DNA of 64,000 nucleotides from Protopterus annectens. Lineage: Eukaryota > Chordata > Ceratodontiformes > Protopteridae. Positions 34,059 to 45,438 of the stretch are shown here, in pieces (position 1 is the first letter of the stretch; every line of letters begins with the position of its first letter). The stretch lies in NCBI RefSeq assembly GCF_019279795.1, contig NC_056750.1, forward strand, positions 693,822,425 through 693,886,424. Reading direction: 5' to 3'. Under the pieces are notes generated by a model, which was given only the letters and a program-made list of their open reading frames with translations, ran no database searches and was not told the DNA's origin. The translations under genes were made by a program, and so were the position numbers.

Positions 34059-34667
34059 GTGATGAGCCTACAAGTAATAATTTCCATGTCCATCTCAAAT
34101 AACGTGGATGCGCAGTAAAACTTCTATATTGCTGTTGGTCGTCCAGTCATGATTCCAGAGGGGGATAAACCAAGTCTCATAAAATCACTTCATGAGATCT
34201 GTGTTTTTCTTTTAGCTATCTGAAAACAGTACAAAATAAATAATTAGATGGCTTAGCTAAATAGTAATTAACTAAATATCACAGGAAGTTCACAGAGGTA
34301 TTTTGGGTGGGGGTGGGGATGCAAATGCGGAACTAATTTAAAACGCATTATCCAGGACCAAAAAAAACAAAAAGCCTCACTGCAGCCCAGTTTGCTGTTG
34401 TAGCATGAGTTAGAGCATGACAATTACATTGTGTTTCAAGCTACTTTATTGGTTTAAGGCTGCTTCTCATTTAGTAGTTGAAAAAGAGGCCACTCCACAT
34501 GGGCAGCATAAGCTGATACATCAGCTCTTTGGTACATAAAAATAGTATTCAGGATCTTTGGGTTCCTATACCACTAGGGTTCAATCTTTTTAACCCATCT
34601 TAGTATGTAATCTATGCTTTCTGTCTAGTGAACAGTACTACATTAAGAATATATTATAATTAAACAA
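34059..34667. other. Non-coding stretch, nothing recognised
   Basis: No recognisable coding or repeat feature. Confidence 0.5.
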
Positions 34668-34805
34668 TAACCCACGCCTGGGTGTGGGTAATGCTGGATT
34701 TACCCACTGTTGGTGTGGTTTGATCACGAGGGTGAAGCCCGAGTGGCCAAACAAAGACAACCATGGGTAAATCCAGCATTACCCACACCCAGAAGTATGT
34801 TATTG
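34668..34805. mobile_element. Palindromic MITE-like element
   Basis: Inverted arms of about 40 bp: CTGGGTGTGGGTAATGCTGG then ATTTACCCA (left), and TGGGTAAATCCAGCATTACC then CACACCCAG (right). Outside the cores, AATAAC also pairs with GTTATT. The spacer contains GGGTGAAGCCCGAGTGG. There is no coding capacity. A non-autonomous DNA transposon is likely; superfamily unknown. Confidence 0.65.
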
Positions 34806-34899
34806 CTATTATACAATGACATTATTTAAGAAAAAAAAATACTTAATTTCTTAAATAATGGCATTGAATGATGCTTCCATGCTGCCCTTCCGCAGCTGT

Positions 34900-35150
34900 C
34901 CGGTATTCTGCGGCAGTTCTGATGTACTGCACATACGTATGCTTACACAGTACATCAGATCTGTGTGTGGAAGCAATGGAGAAAGGAAGATCTCCGTTGC
35001 TTTTTAAAAGGTGTCTCACTATGTTAAGAATTTAACATCGCGAGATAGCTTTAAAAAAAGGAACTGAGAGAGGAAGATATCCGTTGCTTTTTTTTAAGAT
35101 ATCGCACTATGTTAAACCCATTTAACATTGTGAGATTACAGCAACAGAGC
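34900..35150. repeat. Tandem hairpin units
   Basis: TGATGTACTG...CAGTACATCA forms a hairpin near 34919-34960. Two tandem, diverged copies of a unit of about 75 bp then follow (34985-35050 and 35068-35140). Each starts GGAAGAT(C/A)TCCGTTGC and holds its own inverted pair (CACTATGTTAA against TTAACAT, with GAGA/GATA beyond). No coding. Confidence 0.5.
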
Positions 35151-35248
35151 TCTTCTGTTCTTCGTTGCTGTCTAACAAAAAAAAAGAAAAAAAGACTTAT
35201 ACTAAAAGAAAAAGTCTGGGCGACCGGACCTTTTTCTATTAGTTTTTG

Positions 35249-35472
35249 CGTCTTTCGGCTTTTCCTGGTTAGGGGTCGCCACAGAGGAACTCCAGTCCGC
35301 TAATGATTGGCAGTTGATTTTTACATACCGGCTTGCCAGGCATGACGCACAACCTTCAATGAAGGTACGCCCATTCACGCATGTCTCCACACAGAAGACG
35401 CTCAAGCTGGGAATCGAACAGAATAGTGTCTTACTGTGAGGCGACAACGCTATTGCAGCACCACCACCATGG
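35249..35472 (-). repeat. SINE with RTE-type tail
   Basis: Minus-strand copy of the 32674-33000 SINE. Tail TTTCGGCTTTTCCTGGTTAG lies at the low end, and the head complement GTGAGGCGACAACGCTATTG at the high end. The central CTGCATGTCCTCCC block is missing or much reduced. Confidence 0.7.
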
Positions 35473-37189
35473 CAGACTTTTTTCTTTTTCTGTTAGTATA
35501 AATCTGATTTACAATGGGCATGCTGACCAATCTGCCTGCTCATTTTGGAATATTAATGGGGGATCATTGTATAATTACTTTTTACAAACAGACAGTATAG
35601 TTTTGAAGTTTCACCAAAGCAGCCACTATTTTCAGGCTTGGACATAAACTAACTGGTTGAACAGAAAGAAAGATGAAACAGCTGCTGTCATCTACTGTTA
35701 TAGAAAACTGAAGTGAGTTTTTGTCCCTTACGGTGGATGTGAAAAAAGTTCCACGTACCCAGCTCATTAGGTTTTTCTCCTGAGTCAGTATTCACAGTCA
35801 GCATTGCTTTGCTTTTTCATTGCATTAATGTATTTGTGTATCCATAGCACTGATAAATATTTCCTCTTTAGCTTTTTTGCCATGTGGCTAACAGGAAAGA
35901 AGTCTGATCATTTTGTGGGTGTAAGTGGTAGTGTAGGTGTCTATGTATCTCATCACATGTCAAAACATTAAGTAACAGTTTTCTGCAGAGGAAAAGAAGT
36001 TCCATATTTGAATATGTTGGCACCACACCTTTTCATTTGTTCCCTATTAAATGTCATGAAAGCAGAGTGTCAGGACATGACGTAGGAAGCAGCTTGAGTT
36101 ATCCTAGTCATAGGTATACACACAGAGAGTGTATGTTGGCATTGCTAGGGAGACAGAATATACCTTAATCAGTCAGAAAAGGCAAGAATCATGAAAACTT
36201 TCATGAAGGTAAGTTAAGCAGCTTCTCCTCCACCCCCACATATCTTGGCTTTATCTGCTAATGTAAAGTAACATCTGCTGGCATACTTTGAGAGGAAAAA
36301 TATGAGCTTTCATTGGTCTCTACTGCAGAAGTATATTCTGAAGTTAGTTTATTAGTTCGGGGTCTCTCTGAAGTTTATTGTGCATCATCTATGTTTAGAA
36401 AATATTACAGATACTACAGCTGTGTGCAGAAATAAAATATGTATGTTCTTGGTCTTACATACTTAGACGTTTGAGTGTTACACAAACAAATGACAAACAT
36501 CTGCTCATGTCCTTATAGTTAGAATATCTTTATCCCCTAGTGAAAATGCCTGTGAAATATGGTTTGTCTGACACTGCCATACAACACAGCATGGATAATT
36601 CTTAAGAACATGCCATCTAACAGCTATTAATGCAACTAAACTTCTGAAAGTGAAATGTGAAAAAAAATGTCCATATAAAAAAGTATCATCTTACATATTT
36701 ACTTACTAAAAGAAGGTCTGTGTAGAGTAAGGTAGTGCTGAACAGGAAAGCAGGACAAACCACTGTGTAAACAGGATCCCTAGTATATACCTATGTGTCT
36801 GTGTGTGTGTGTGTGTGGGGGCATCTGTATGTGCACAGTTATATTTTCTCATTAACTACATTTAAAGTGCTTTGTAAAGTAAATTCCTTTGTCACAAAAA
36901 AAAAAGAGAGCCATTTTACCAGCTCTGAAGAACCAGATGGTTTGGGATCTGATGTGAATTCTGAATTCAGAATATCATAATTACAGTATTAAAATTTCAC
37001 AAAATTTATTGTTATAGGAGTATAGTAAGGACATTTTTACATCCTTGCCTGAGATGCATTCTTTAAGTGCTGAACTGAAATGAGTTGGGAATTTATACTT
37101 GAATTTATATATGCAAATCTTAGCTAGGAACATATTTGCATCCCAGTAGAAAAAGTACTCAGATTTCAAGTGTACATACTGCACAGTTT
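35473..37189. other. Non-coding stretch
   Basis: No gene recognised. Contains a GT array at about 36798-36818 and an A homopolymer near 36895-36905. Confidence 0.55.
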
Positions 37190-37470
37190 AAAATTATATT
37201 GTTCGATCATGGCTAAGATCGACCTGTGTATGGTCAATCCACTTTACTTGATACTGCATATGGTCAACAGTTGTGCAATAAAGGGAGATAGTGCAGTCTA
37301 GGAGTTAGTATATATGATTATGGGGGCCGGGGGTGGGAGGGTTTGCGCCACTGCAAAAAAAAAAAAAAAACTGTTGTTTACTTGGCACGTTCCAAGGAAA
37401 AATCTCATCACATGCACAGATGGGTGTCATTCACATTGCAGTATTACTGGGTCGACGTTAAGAACATTGA
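37190..37470 (+). mobile_element. Degraded foldback-core relative
   Basis: AGGAGTTAGTATATATGATT, then a G-rich block and TTTGCGCCACTGCAAAA (37298-37365), follow the core word order (GAGTTAGTATATTTAAG, G-run, C-block, CTGCAAAA). The surroundings have TCGATC/TCGACC/GGTCAA words, but clear inverted arms are no longer visible. Confidence 0.35.
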
Positions 37471-38639
37471 CCTAATGCTGACTTTCTCTTTTTGATGTTA
37501 TTGGGTAGACATTAAACATGTTCACATTGATTAAGTGAATGTCACTAGATTCATATACTTGTGCTCGAGTGCGTGTAGGAAATATATAGCCATATAGTGT
37601 GATAAATGGCATATCTTGTACTAATTTATGAAAAATTTGTTTCATTATCCTATAGTAAAGGTATTTCCTTTGTCACACAAGTAGACCCACTTTTTAAATT
37701 GGATTACTGTTTACCATGCATTTTAATGGGATGAGATTGACTTCTGCTTTGTCTTTTGAATAAAGTCCTATGAAGACTACATAATCTGTTAAAAATTGGT
37801 TGTTTTTTGAGTAACTTTCTAATGTAATTCGGGAATGTTTGTTTTTGTTAATTTTGTTAGTGTTTTGTAATACAGTGAAGTTTGTATTATATGTTAGGTC
37901 TGTAGCTTATTTGTTATGATTAATTGAATTTAGTTTAATGCAGATTTTTAGATCTGGTGTCATTTTGTTGGTCATGCTGTTTACTTTTTGGCTGGCTACT
38001 GCTGTGGCTCTCTCTTTCATTTTTCTGTAAGTTCTTTTGTATTTCTTTAGATTTCATTTTTATTTGTTTGAATTTGGAGTGTCTGAAAGTTTGCACAGTG
38101 TCTCCATGTACTTTTGATGTGTGCCGGTCATGTAGTTATGTTTTTGTCCACTATTTTTGTAAAAGTGTCTGGGTTACAATGATTGATATGGGGTACAGTG
38201 GTAAAACTGCTTGAAGAAGGCAGATTGGTAGTAAATAACTTGATTTTGTGGGTACAGCGGTAGTGAGCAAACTGTCTTGTAATCTGTCTGAAATAAACAT
38301 GTAGTGTGTATGTAGCATAAATATATACAGCTAGCTAGCTGTGTATTTTTTATGTATGTATTCTTGATGACTATAACAACAACTCCTGTATTGCCGGCAC
38401 CACTACAACAAAAAAACTAAACATCTTCAGACCACAAGGTAGAAAAATGTAGAATCCCCAAACTCCCTACAGCTGTGAGTCCAGGAATAAGTGCTAGCAT
38501 GGATCCTACAGGGGTGGGAAAGCCCCAAGGTTCGACACTGACTCTTGGTAGTTTCATATTTTTGTTGCAACGATGTGGCAATGTGAGATTCAGTGTTGCG
38601 GTCATCAAGTGTATGATAATAAATTGTGTGCGTGTCTGT
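37471..38639. other. T-rich non-coding stretch, nothing recognised
   Basis: The 85-codon Cys/Phe-rich frame at 37957-38214 tracks T-richness and has no domain. Confidence 0.5.
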
Positions 38640-38965
38640 GCATGTGTGCAAAATGCTCAAAAGTTGACATCTGTTTGGTTGACACACTTTGGTCAACAGA
38701 AAGACATGGTCAACAACTGTGTGTGTGTGATTGACAGTATCCAGTGAGGGGAATATGCCATTTCTCCAGGAATTGTGTACAAATGCAGTTAGTATATAAT
38801 TAGCACTTGGTTTGGGAGAACATGCCCCCCTGGAAAAACACTTTTTATTTTACATGCTGCAAGATTAATCCTTGGAGTATATGTAGTCAACTGTTGATGT
38901 CTTGTTGCTGACATTAATGCATCAACATTCTGTCCGTCAATACAATGTCCACTTGATTTGAAAGT
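38640..38965 (+). mobile_element. Possible degraded foldback-core relative
   Basis: CATTTCTCCAGGAATTGTG, then GCAGTTAGTATATAATTAGC and CATGCCCCCCTGGAAAAAC (38759-38837), keep the core word order. GGTCAAC/GTTGAC words lie on both sides. Weak. Confidence 0.3.
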
Positions 38966-38995
38966 CCCCTTCCCTCTCTCGCGCTTTCTCATTCA

Positions 38996-38997
<2 letters not shown>

Positions 38998-39037
<40 letters not shown>
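38998..39037. repeat. (CA)n microsatellite
   Basis: Pure CA array of about 19 units. Confidence 0.95.
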
Positions 39038-39039
<2 letters not shown>

Positions 39040-40757
39040 TCAATCATAAAAGGTTGAATTCACAACAAAATGTGTTTTGATAAGAGTAATATTGTTTAAG
39101 AACAAATATAGAGCATAATTACTATATTACTTTATCTTTTTCATTTGCTGATATGCTGATAACCTATTAAAAAGGGGTCATTGTTGCACGCTAGATATAT
39201 ACTGAAAAGGAGCATTTAATACGTAAACCAGTTTACTGTGACATTCACTTTGGAATAAAGCAACATTTTTTTAAAATGTTTGCTACTTTTGATATTTGGA
39301 GAACTGGTTGGAGTTTTTTTGATTCAAGACACATTTCTCAAAAGATATATAAATCCTGGATGACTTTGTAGCACCATAACACTGTCAGTTATAAAACAGT
39401 TTCTCACATTGCTCCCCGCTCTTTCTGCTCTGTGGTTCCCATGTATACAAAGATCAGCAAAAATGATTGTCAGACTGTTCTCCTATGGCAGAATGTGAAT
39501 AGCTTGTATTTTTAATTAGAATACTCATTTAATTTCTGTAGCTTTCTCGTACTAAATGCTACCTCTTGAATGAAGTAATTCAATATTTTTGTCTCGTATT
39601 GAGCTGCTATTCTGAAGAGGTCACTGAAAATTTGAAAATAGTGTTCTTAATAATCCATCATTCAAAGTAACAAAAATACATACTTAAATAGTATAGCAAC
39701 TGAAACTCTAAGCTGATCATATCCCATGGGTTTTTCCCTTTTACATAGTCTGCGTCTCAGTTTCACATGTTTTACATTTGTCTGAGAAAGAAACAATTAG
39801 CTTATCTAATGTTTCTTTTAAGTGCATTTGTCTACCTTTATTTAATCCCTCTCTTCCCCTTTTTCAGTTCCATCTTCTTTTGAAACTGCCTCTGAGGATT
39901 CTTTTCTTACCATCCATTCTGGTTGTCCACAAGTCTGGACCCATCTCCATGAATTAGTATTTTTTCAGGTCCAGGAACCTACTGTCCCTCATGTCTTCCT
40001 CGTCCTTTGTTTTCAGGGTGAGGTACATCTCCCATGATCATGATGTCACCCATAGCACGGTCCCTGGTAACTATATTGTGCTAACTGTACTGTTCTCAGA
40101 TCATATATTATCCTTGCATCACAAACACTTCTTCAAAGGCTTTGGTCTGGATATGTTCTTGCAGTCTGTTGTCCTACCCATTGTTTGGTCAATACATCAC
40201 ACCTTAATTAGGGCATGGCCTGATCAATATCAGGTTGTAGTGGATCACTGCCAGTTTGTATCTGGTGTCCATCCCCCAATGATACAGCATTGTCCAATCA
40301 TGTTTTTGCTGGTGCCCATTCCAGGTGTGGTCAACAGCCCCGACATTTTTTATTGTTCTGTTATCATCAGATGCACTTTTCTAAGCTGGTATGTCATACC
40401 AATATTCTCATTAAAGGGATGTGGAAAATATTCAAGTGCAGAACACACAATGATTAAATGGTTCAGAGGTCATGACAACTTTTGAGTTAAATGTTTATTG
40501 CTTTGATTTTGTACCTAGTATATGTTTGCGTATTACAGTAGGACACTTTTATATTCAGTTTCATATGGAGTTTCTTAACACTTCACTTCCATTGCAATTG
40601 GTATAACTTACAGTCATAGAAACTCTGTTTAATTTTCAGACTGTATATGAGTGAGTTGTGTAACGTCCCTCACAAATGCATATGCATGTGAGAGCATGGA
40701 TAGACACAAACACTTTTTTAGAAATATATCTAATGTATGATGCAAAGTAAAACTATG
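39038..40757. other. Non-coding stretch with one unrecognised open frame
   Basis: The longest frame, 39991-40485 (164 codons, starting at ATG), encodes a histidine- and hydrophobic-rich sequence with no domain that I recognise on either strand. It sits in a slightly more GC-balanced block (39880-40490), so it may be a decayed transposon piece. I do not call it a gene. Confidence 0.4.
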
Positions 40758-40773
40758 ATGTTAAGTTGTCAAT

Positions 40774-40915
40774 CTCGCCTTCATTCTTGCTGGATGGGTT
40801 CGGAGCCGATCCTCGGCTCCGACTCAGCCACTCTAAAAGCTTGAGAGCTAGTTTCACCGGCTCGAGGCTCCCCTATATCCCACAATGCTAGGCGGTAACT
40901 CCTCAGATCTCATTT
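40774..40915 (+). repeat. DIRS-1 left inverted terminal repeat
   Basis: From CTCGCCTTCATTCTTGCTGG to CTCAGATCTCATTTG. It is the reverse complement of 46691-46833 with about four differences, three of the CG versus TG/CA kind. Confidence 0.85.
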
Positions 40916-41220
40916 GCCGCTACGCGATCGAGGTGCTTTTTTCAACCGACTCAGGTTAGTTGAATCTTTTGACAGTTTTAGTCGGTCAGACCCCCCTTTA
41001 AGTTAGCTCTTTTTTATAACTTTTAAATAGTTAAATACTTTTAATCCCCTTTTAGTTATTTTTTCACTAGTTTCCTATCCTAAATTATCGAACCTTTCCC
41101 TCAGGCTTTAGGTCCACTCCCTCCCTCCCTTGGTAGTTGGAGTGTCTGTGTTTTTGTAGAGAATTTTTTGTTTAAAACTTTATAAGTTAAAATTTAAAGT
41201 TTTATTTTCGGAAGTGTAAT

Positions 41221-41248
41221 CAGTGTGTGTGTGTGTGTGTGTGTGTGT
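41221..41248. repeat. (GT)n microsatellite in the DIRS-1 leader
   Basis: GT array of about 13 units just before the Gag start. Confidence 0.9.
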
Positions 41249-41278
41249 TTGGGATTACACTTTTACTTCTCTTTGGAC

Positions 41279-43411
41279 ATGTCCAAAGAATCAAAGGTCT
41301 CAGGCTTCAAGAAGTGTGACTCGTGCTGTCAGAAGATGTCTCTGACAGACGGTCACACTTCTTGTGTTTACTGCCTGGGACTTTTGCACCTGCAGGACTC
41401 ATGTGCTATTTGCCATGGCTTCAGCCCTAGAGTCCTGCAGGAGCGAAAAAATAAATTAATTCTAAGAGGCTTATTAAAGCCTGAGGGTCCCTCGACTCAG
41501 TCATCGGGGAGACCCTCTAAGTCCTCCAGACCTTCAGCTCCAGCCTCTGAGCCGACTTCTGGGGGCTCTAAGTCCATTCGAACATCGGCTCCGGCCGGAG
41601 CCGATGAATCTCGAATTCATGTACCTACGGTGTCCTCGGCTCTGGCCGGAGCCGAGGAAGACATAACTGAGTCAGCTCCGATCAAGTTGTCGGAGCCAAC
41701 AACTAAGAAGAGGTCACATTCTCCATCTTTCGGCTCCGTTCATTCGGCTCCAGCATCACCTTTGCTGTCTGAACGGAGCCATAGATCCCACTCTTCTAGG
41801 TCTTCCAGGTTATCGGACCACAACCTTCAGAGAGTAGTGAGTCGACTTCTTAAGTCCGAGGCACTAGCCCAGATGCTTCAAAGTCTGACTCAACAGTCGA
41901 AGACTATCCCCACCACTCAAAATATTCCTCCTCTGACTCCCTTGAGTTCGGAGCCGGGACGGTTTGGACCCAAGACTGTGGTGGCGTCGGAACCGATACC
42001 TTTGTCTTCGGTTCCGTCGTCAGCTCCGATGTCTTCCTTGGAATAATCTCGGCGCCGGACTTCCCTCGTCGGCTCCGAGGGGGTGAGTGGCATCGGACCC
42101 TTGTCTGACCCCGCTCTCCCTCTCGGTGCTTCGGCGCTGGTGAGTTCGGCTCCGACATCGGCCTCGGAGCCATCACTGTCGGTGCCGGGGGAGGTTTTCA
42201 GTTTTTCGGAACAGAGACCTCCGGCTCTGCCTGACAGGGATGCCTTTGAGGTCATGAGGAGCGTGTTAGAGCCAGGTTCTAATCCACAGTCGGCTCCTTC
42301 TGCCCTTCCCTCCATGGTGCCTCCGGTGATTTCTACTCACTCTCTTGTCCCCGACCGTAGAGAGCCAGCTCCTCAAGTTTCCCTGTGGGATCTCCTCCTC
42401 TTCCGAGGCCTCTCCTGACCCTGTAGGAGAGCCCCCTAGGAAGAGGCAGTGTAAGAGGAAGCACATTGACTCCCCTGAGTCTGTCACCTCTGACACTGAT
42501 TTAAAGGATTCTGAAGGTTCCCCTCATTCCCCCTCTGAAGATGTCTCCTTTGCAGACATCCTTGAAATCTTAAAACAGAGGGGGAATTGGCCAGCCCTCA
42601 ACCCTTCAGAGGATGAATCAGTGTACCTTGAGGTGTTTGGCTCTCGCCCTTCCACCTCCTGGGTGTCCCCTCCCTTTGACCCCCTTATGCAAGTCATGGC
42701 AAAAAAGGCTTGGGCGGCTCCTGACTCAGTGGAACCCACCCCCAGGAGACCATCTAAGTTCATCACGGCCTCCAAGGATAAAGAGTTTCTGACCAAAGGC
42801 ATCACTGTTGATGCTATGGTGGTGGCTGCAGCTACCAAGAAGGAGTTAGCTGATCCTTCGGTGCCTGTTCATCCTCCTAACAAGGAGTCTAGGTCGATGG
42901 ACAGGTATGGGAAGTGGATGTTCTCGTCAGTGACCTTTACTATGAGATCGCTGAATTACCTGTGTCATTTTACTCGACTTCAGAGGGACTTACTCAAGGA
43001 AGCAATTGAGATGTTGAAGGATCCAACAGCTGCGGGTTTTCAGGACAGGATGAACTGGCTACCCTTAATTCTATAACCAACTCCTCCATGCGCCTCCTTT
43101 CATATGCGGCTGATGGAGCAAGTAGAGCGGCAGGTACAGGTGTAGCCTTGCGTAGGCATGCCTGGATGCGGCTTTGTAATTTTGCGGACCCCTTTAAGGT
43201 GTACTTCACTAATTCCCCCTTTGATGGATCATCCCTCTTTGGTCCTCAAGTGAGGGAAACCCTGACTAGGTGTGAGACTGATGGCAAAACTCTTTCTGCC
43301 GTCGGAGTCCATTTTTCTACTCCTTCTAGACCTTACCCCAAAGGTCAGAAGGGGGGAAAGATGTGGTTCCGTAAACAATCTCAAGGAGAATTGCCTGACG
43401 CACAGAGTTGA
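41279..43411 (+). pseudogene. DIRS-1 Gag-like protein, interrupted
   Basis: The ATG at 41279 (MSKESKVSGFKKCDSCC) is chosen because codons before it come from the GT microsatellite. The N-terminus has a Cys/His cluster (CDSCC, CVYC, HLQDSCAICHG), then a Ser/Pro/Glu-rich region built from repeated TCGGCTCCG-like codons. The C-terminal half has the DIRS Gag signature, ending in HAWMRLCNFADP and NSPFDGSSLFG near 43155-43235. A TAA at 42044-42046 interrupts the frame, and the frame shifts near 42380-42418 and back near 43060-43090. It would package the RNA; as it stands it is broken. Confidence 0.7.
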
Positions 43412-43499
43412 TTCCCCTCTAGAGGCAGAGGGGGGAACAACAATGGTAGACGCCGTCCCAGAGGCAGAGGGTACCCGCAAAATCAGGGCAGTCGAGAAT

Positions 43500-45438
43500 C
43501 CTTTTCCGACAAGCCTTTTCAGCATCCCTGAGGTGTTGCCTGACTGTCCACCTTTGGAGGCAGTCGGGGGAAGGTTGTCACTGTACCCAAAAGCCTGGCT
43601 ATCCCTAACTCAAGACAAGTGGGTACAGTCTATCATTTCCGAAGGCTACAGAATCCCTTTCCTTTTCATTCCAAAGCTGTCCAAAAAATCCCTTCCAGAC
43701 GTTCCACCCAGTCAAAGGGAGCAAGCAGCATTAGAAATTTCAAAGCTGCTCGCAAAAAGAGCTATTCAACCAGTGCCAGCAGACCAAGTAGGATCCGGAA
43801 CCTACTCCAAATTCTTTTTGGTTCCAAAAAAAAACAGGGGACTGGAGACCCATTTTGGATCTCAGCAACTTGAACAAGTTTATCAAGAAAACAAAGTTCC
43901 GGATGGTCACACTGCAGTCCATTCTTCCTCTTTTGGAACGGGACAGCTGGATGTGCTCTATAGATCTCCAGGACGCGTACTATCACATCAAGATGAATCG
44001 ACGCTCCAGGAGGTTTCTCCGCTTCAGGCTGGGAACCAGTCATTTTCAATTCAGAGCCCTGCCCTTTGGTCTCACTACAGCCCCCCGAGTGTTTACCAAA
44101 TGTATGGCAGTGGTAGCCTCTCATCTGAGACGTCAAGGATTCCAGGTGTTTCCGTATTTAGACGACTGGCTCCTTGCAGCCCCCACCAAGCATCTTTTAC
44201 TCCTCGCCAGAGACTACACCTTTCGCACATGTCAGGCATTAGGCATTTCAATAAACTATGAAAAGTCTGTCTTGTCACCTTGTCGTGTTATTACTTTCAT
44301 AGGCGCAAATCTAGACACAGTCAAGATGTCAGCCAGACTCACAGAGCAGAGGATAACAGACATACACAAACAGGTCTTTCTTCTTTTGCAGAACAACAAA
44401 GTCAAAGCCAGACAGATCCTGAAAGTCTTGGGAATTATGGCGGCAGCCATCCCTCTCCTACCATTAGCTCGCTTCCATATGAGGATTTTGCAATGGATGC
44501 TCTTCACACAATGGTCTTACCAAAGCCTTCCAATGTCCCATCCTATTCGGATAACTCAGTCGTGCAAGAGTCATCTCTCTTGGTGGATCACATCTCCTCA
44601 ACTCCTCCTAGGGAGACCTTTTGTCCCTCCCCCGACGGTTGCTACAGTGACAACGGACGCCTCCCTGATTGGGTGGGGGAGGCATTTCCAGGGCAGGACA
44701 GTCCAGGGCATGTGGCAACCGTTCGAGTGCCACTTGCACATAAACGTCCTAGAGATGAGAGCAGTGCTTCTAGCATTGCAAGCCCTACAAGTCTCTCTTC
44801 CCAAGGGAACTATAGCAATACAAACAGACAACATGTCTGTAGTGTGGTACATCAACAAACAAGGTGGAACCAGGTCTTACCTCCTATGTCGAGAGGCACT
44901 CAGACTATGGCAATGGGCGATTTCTTCTCAGCGATTTCTGTTAGCAAGGCACATCCCCGGGAAGTCCAATGTGATTGCGGACAAATTGAGCAGAGCTATT
45001 CTCATGCCTCACGAGTGGTCTCTGAACAATTCAGTGTTGGAGAAAGTTTTTCGAAAGTGGGGCAGGCCTTGCTGCGATCTTTTCGCTACTCCTCAAAACA
45101 GCAAGTGCGACGATTTCTTCACCCTCTTTCCCCAAACAGGCCATCCCAGCAGAGACGCTCTAGTGCACGTTTGGCCCCGGGGACTTCTATATGCCTTTCC
45201 TCCCTTCCCACTGATATCCCAGCTGATACAGAAAGCCATCGCTCAGGAAGCTTCTATGATCCTCATTGCCCGTTACTGGCCTCGACAAATTTGGTTCCCC
45301 TTTCTCCACCGTTATCTGTTGGAACAACCTTGGCATCTGGACCCAGTTCCAGACCTCTTGACCCATCAGTCGGGTCAGTTGCACCACTCCCTTCCCTCTT
45401 TGAACCTCACAGCTTGGTTCCTCCAATTCCGACCTTAG
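43500..45438 (+). pseudogene. DIRS-1 reverse transcriptase / RNase H with downstream module
   Basis: The part before the A-run is in one frame (VGGRLSLYPKAWLSLTQDKW, LAKRAIQPVP, YSKFFLVPKK). The rest, from 43855, is in another frame to 45438. It contains DLQDAYYHIKM, LPFGLTTAPRVFTKCM and catalytic YLDD (44155-44166), then RNase H (TTDASLIGWG, LEMRAVLLALQAL, TDNMSVVWYINKQGG, HIPGKSNVIADKLSRA). The C-terminal module (CDLFATPQNSKC, YAFPPFPLI, ILIARYWPRQIWFP) is the conserved DIRS segment usually called methyltransferase-like. The frame change falls on nine A's (43826-43834). Confidence 0.8.

Noticed and set aside
44280..45329. First 350 codons of the 728-codon frame that contains the DIRS recombinase
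   Set aside because: This part overlaps the RT/RNase H frame, has no recombinase motif and is a shadow of RT coding; only the part from about 45430 shows recombinase similarity.
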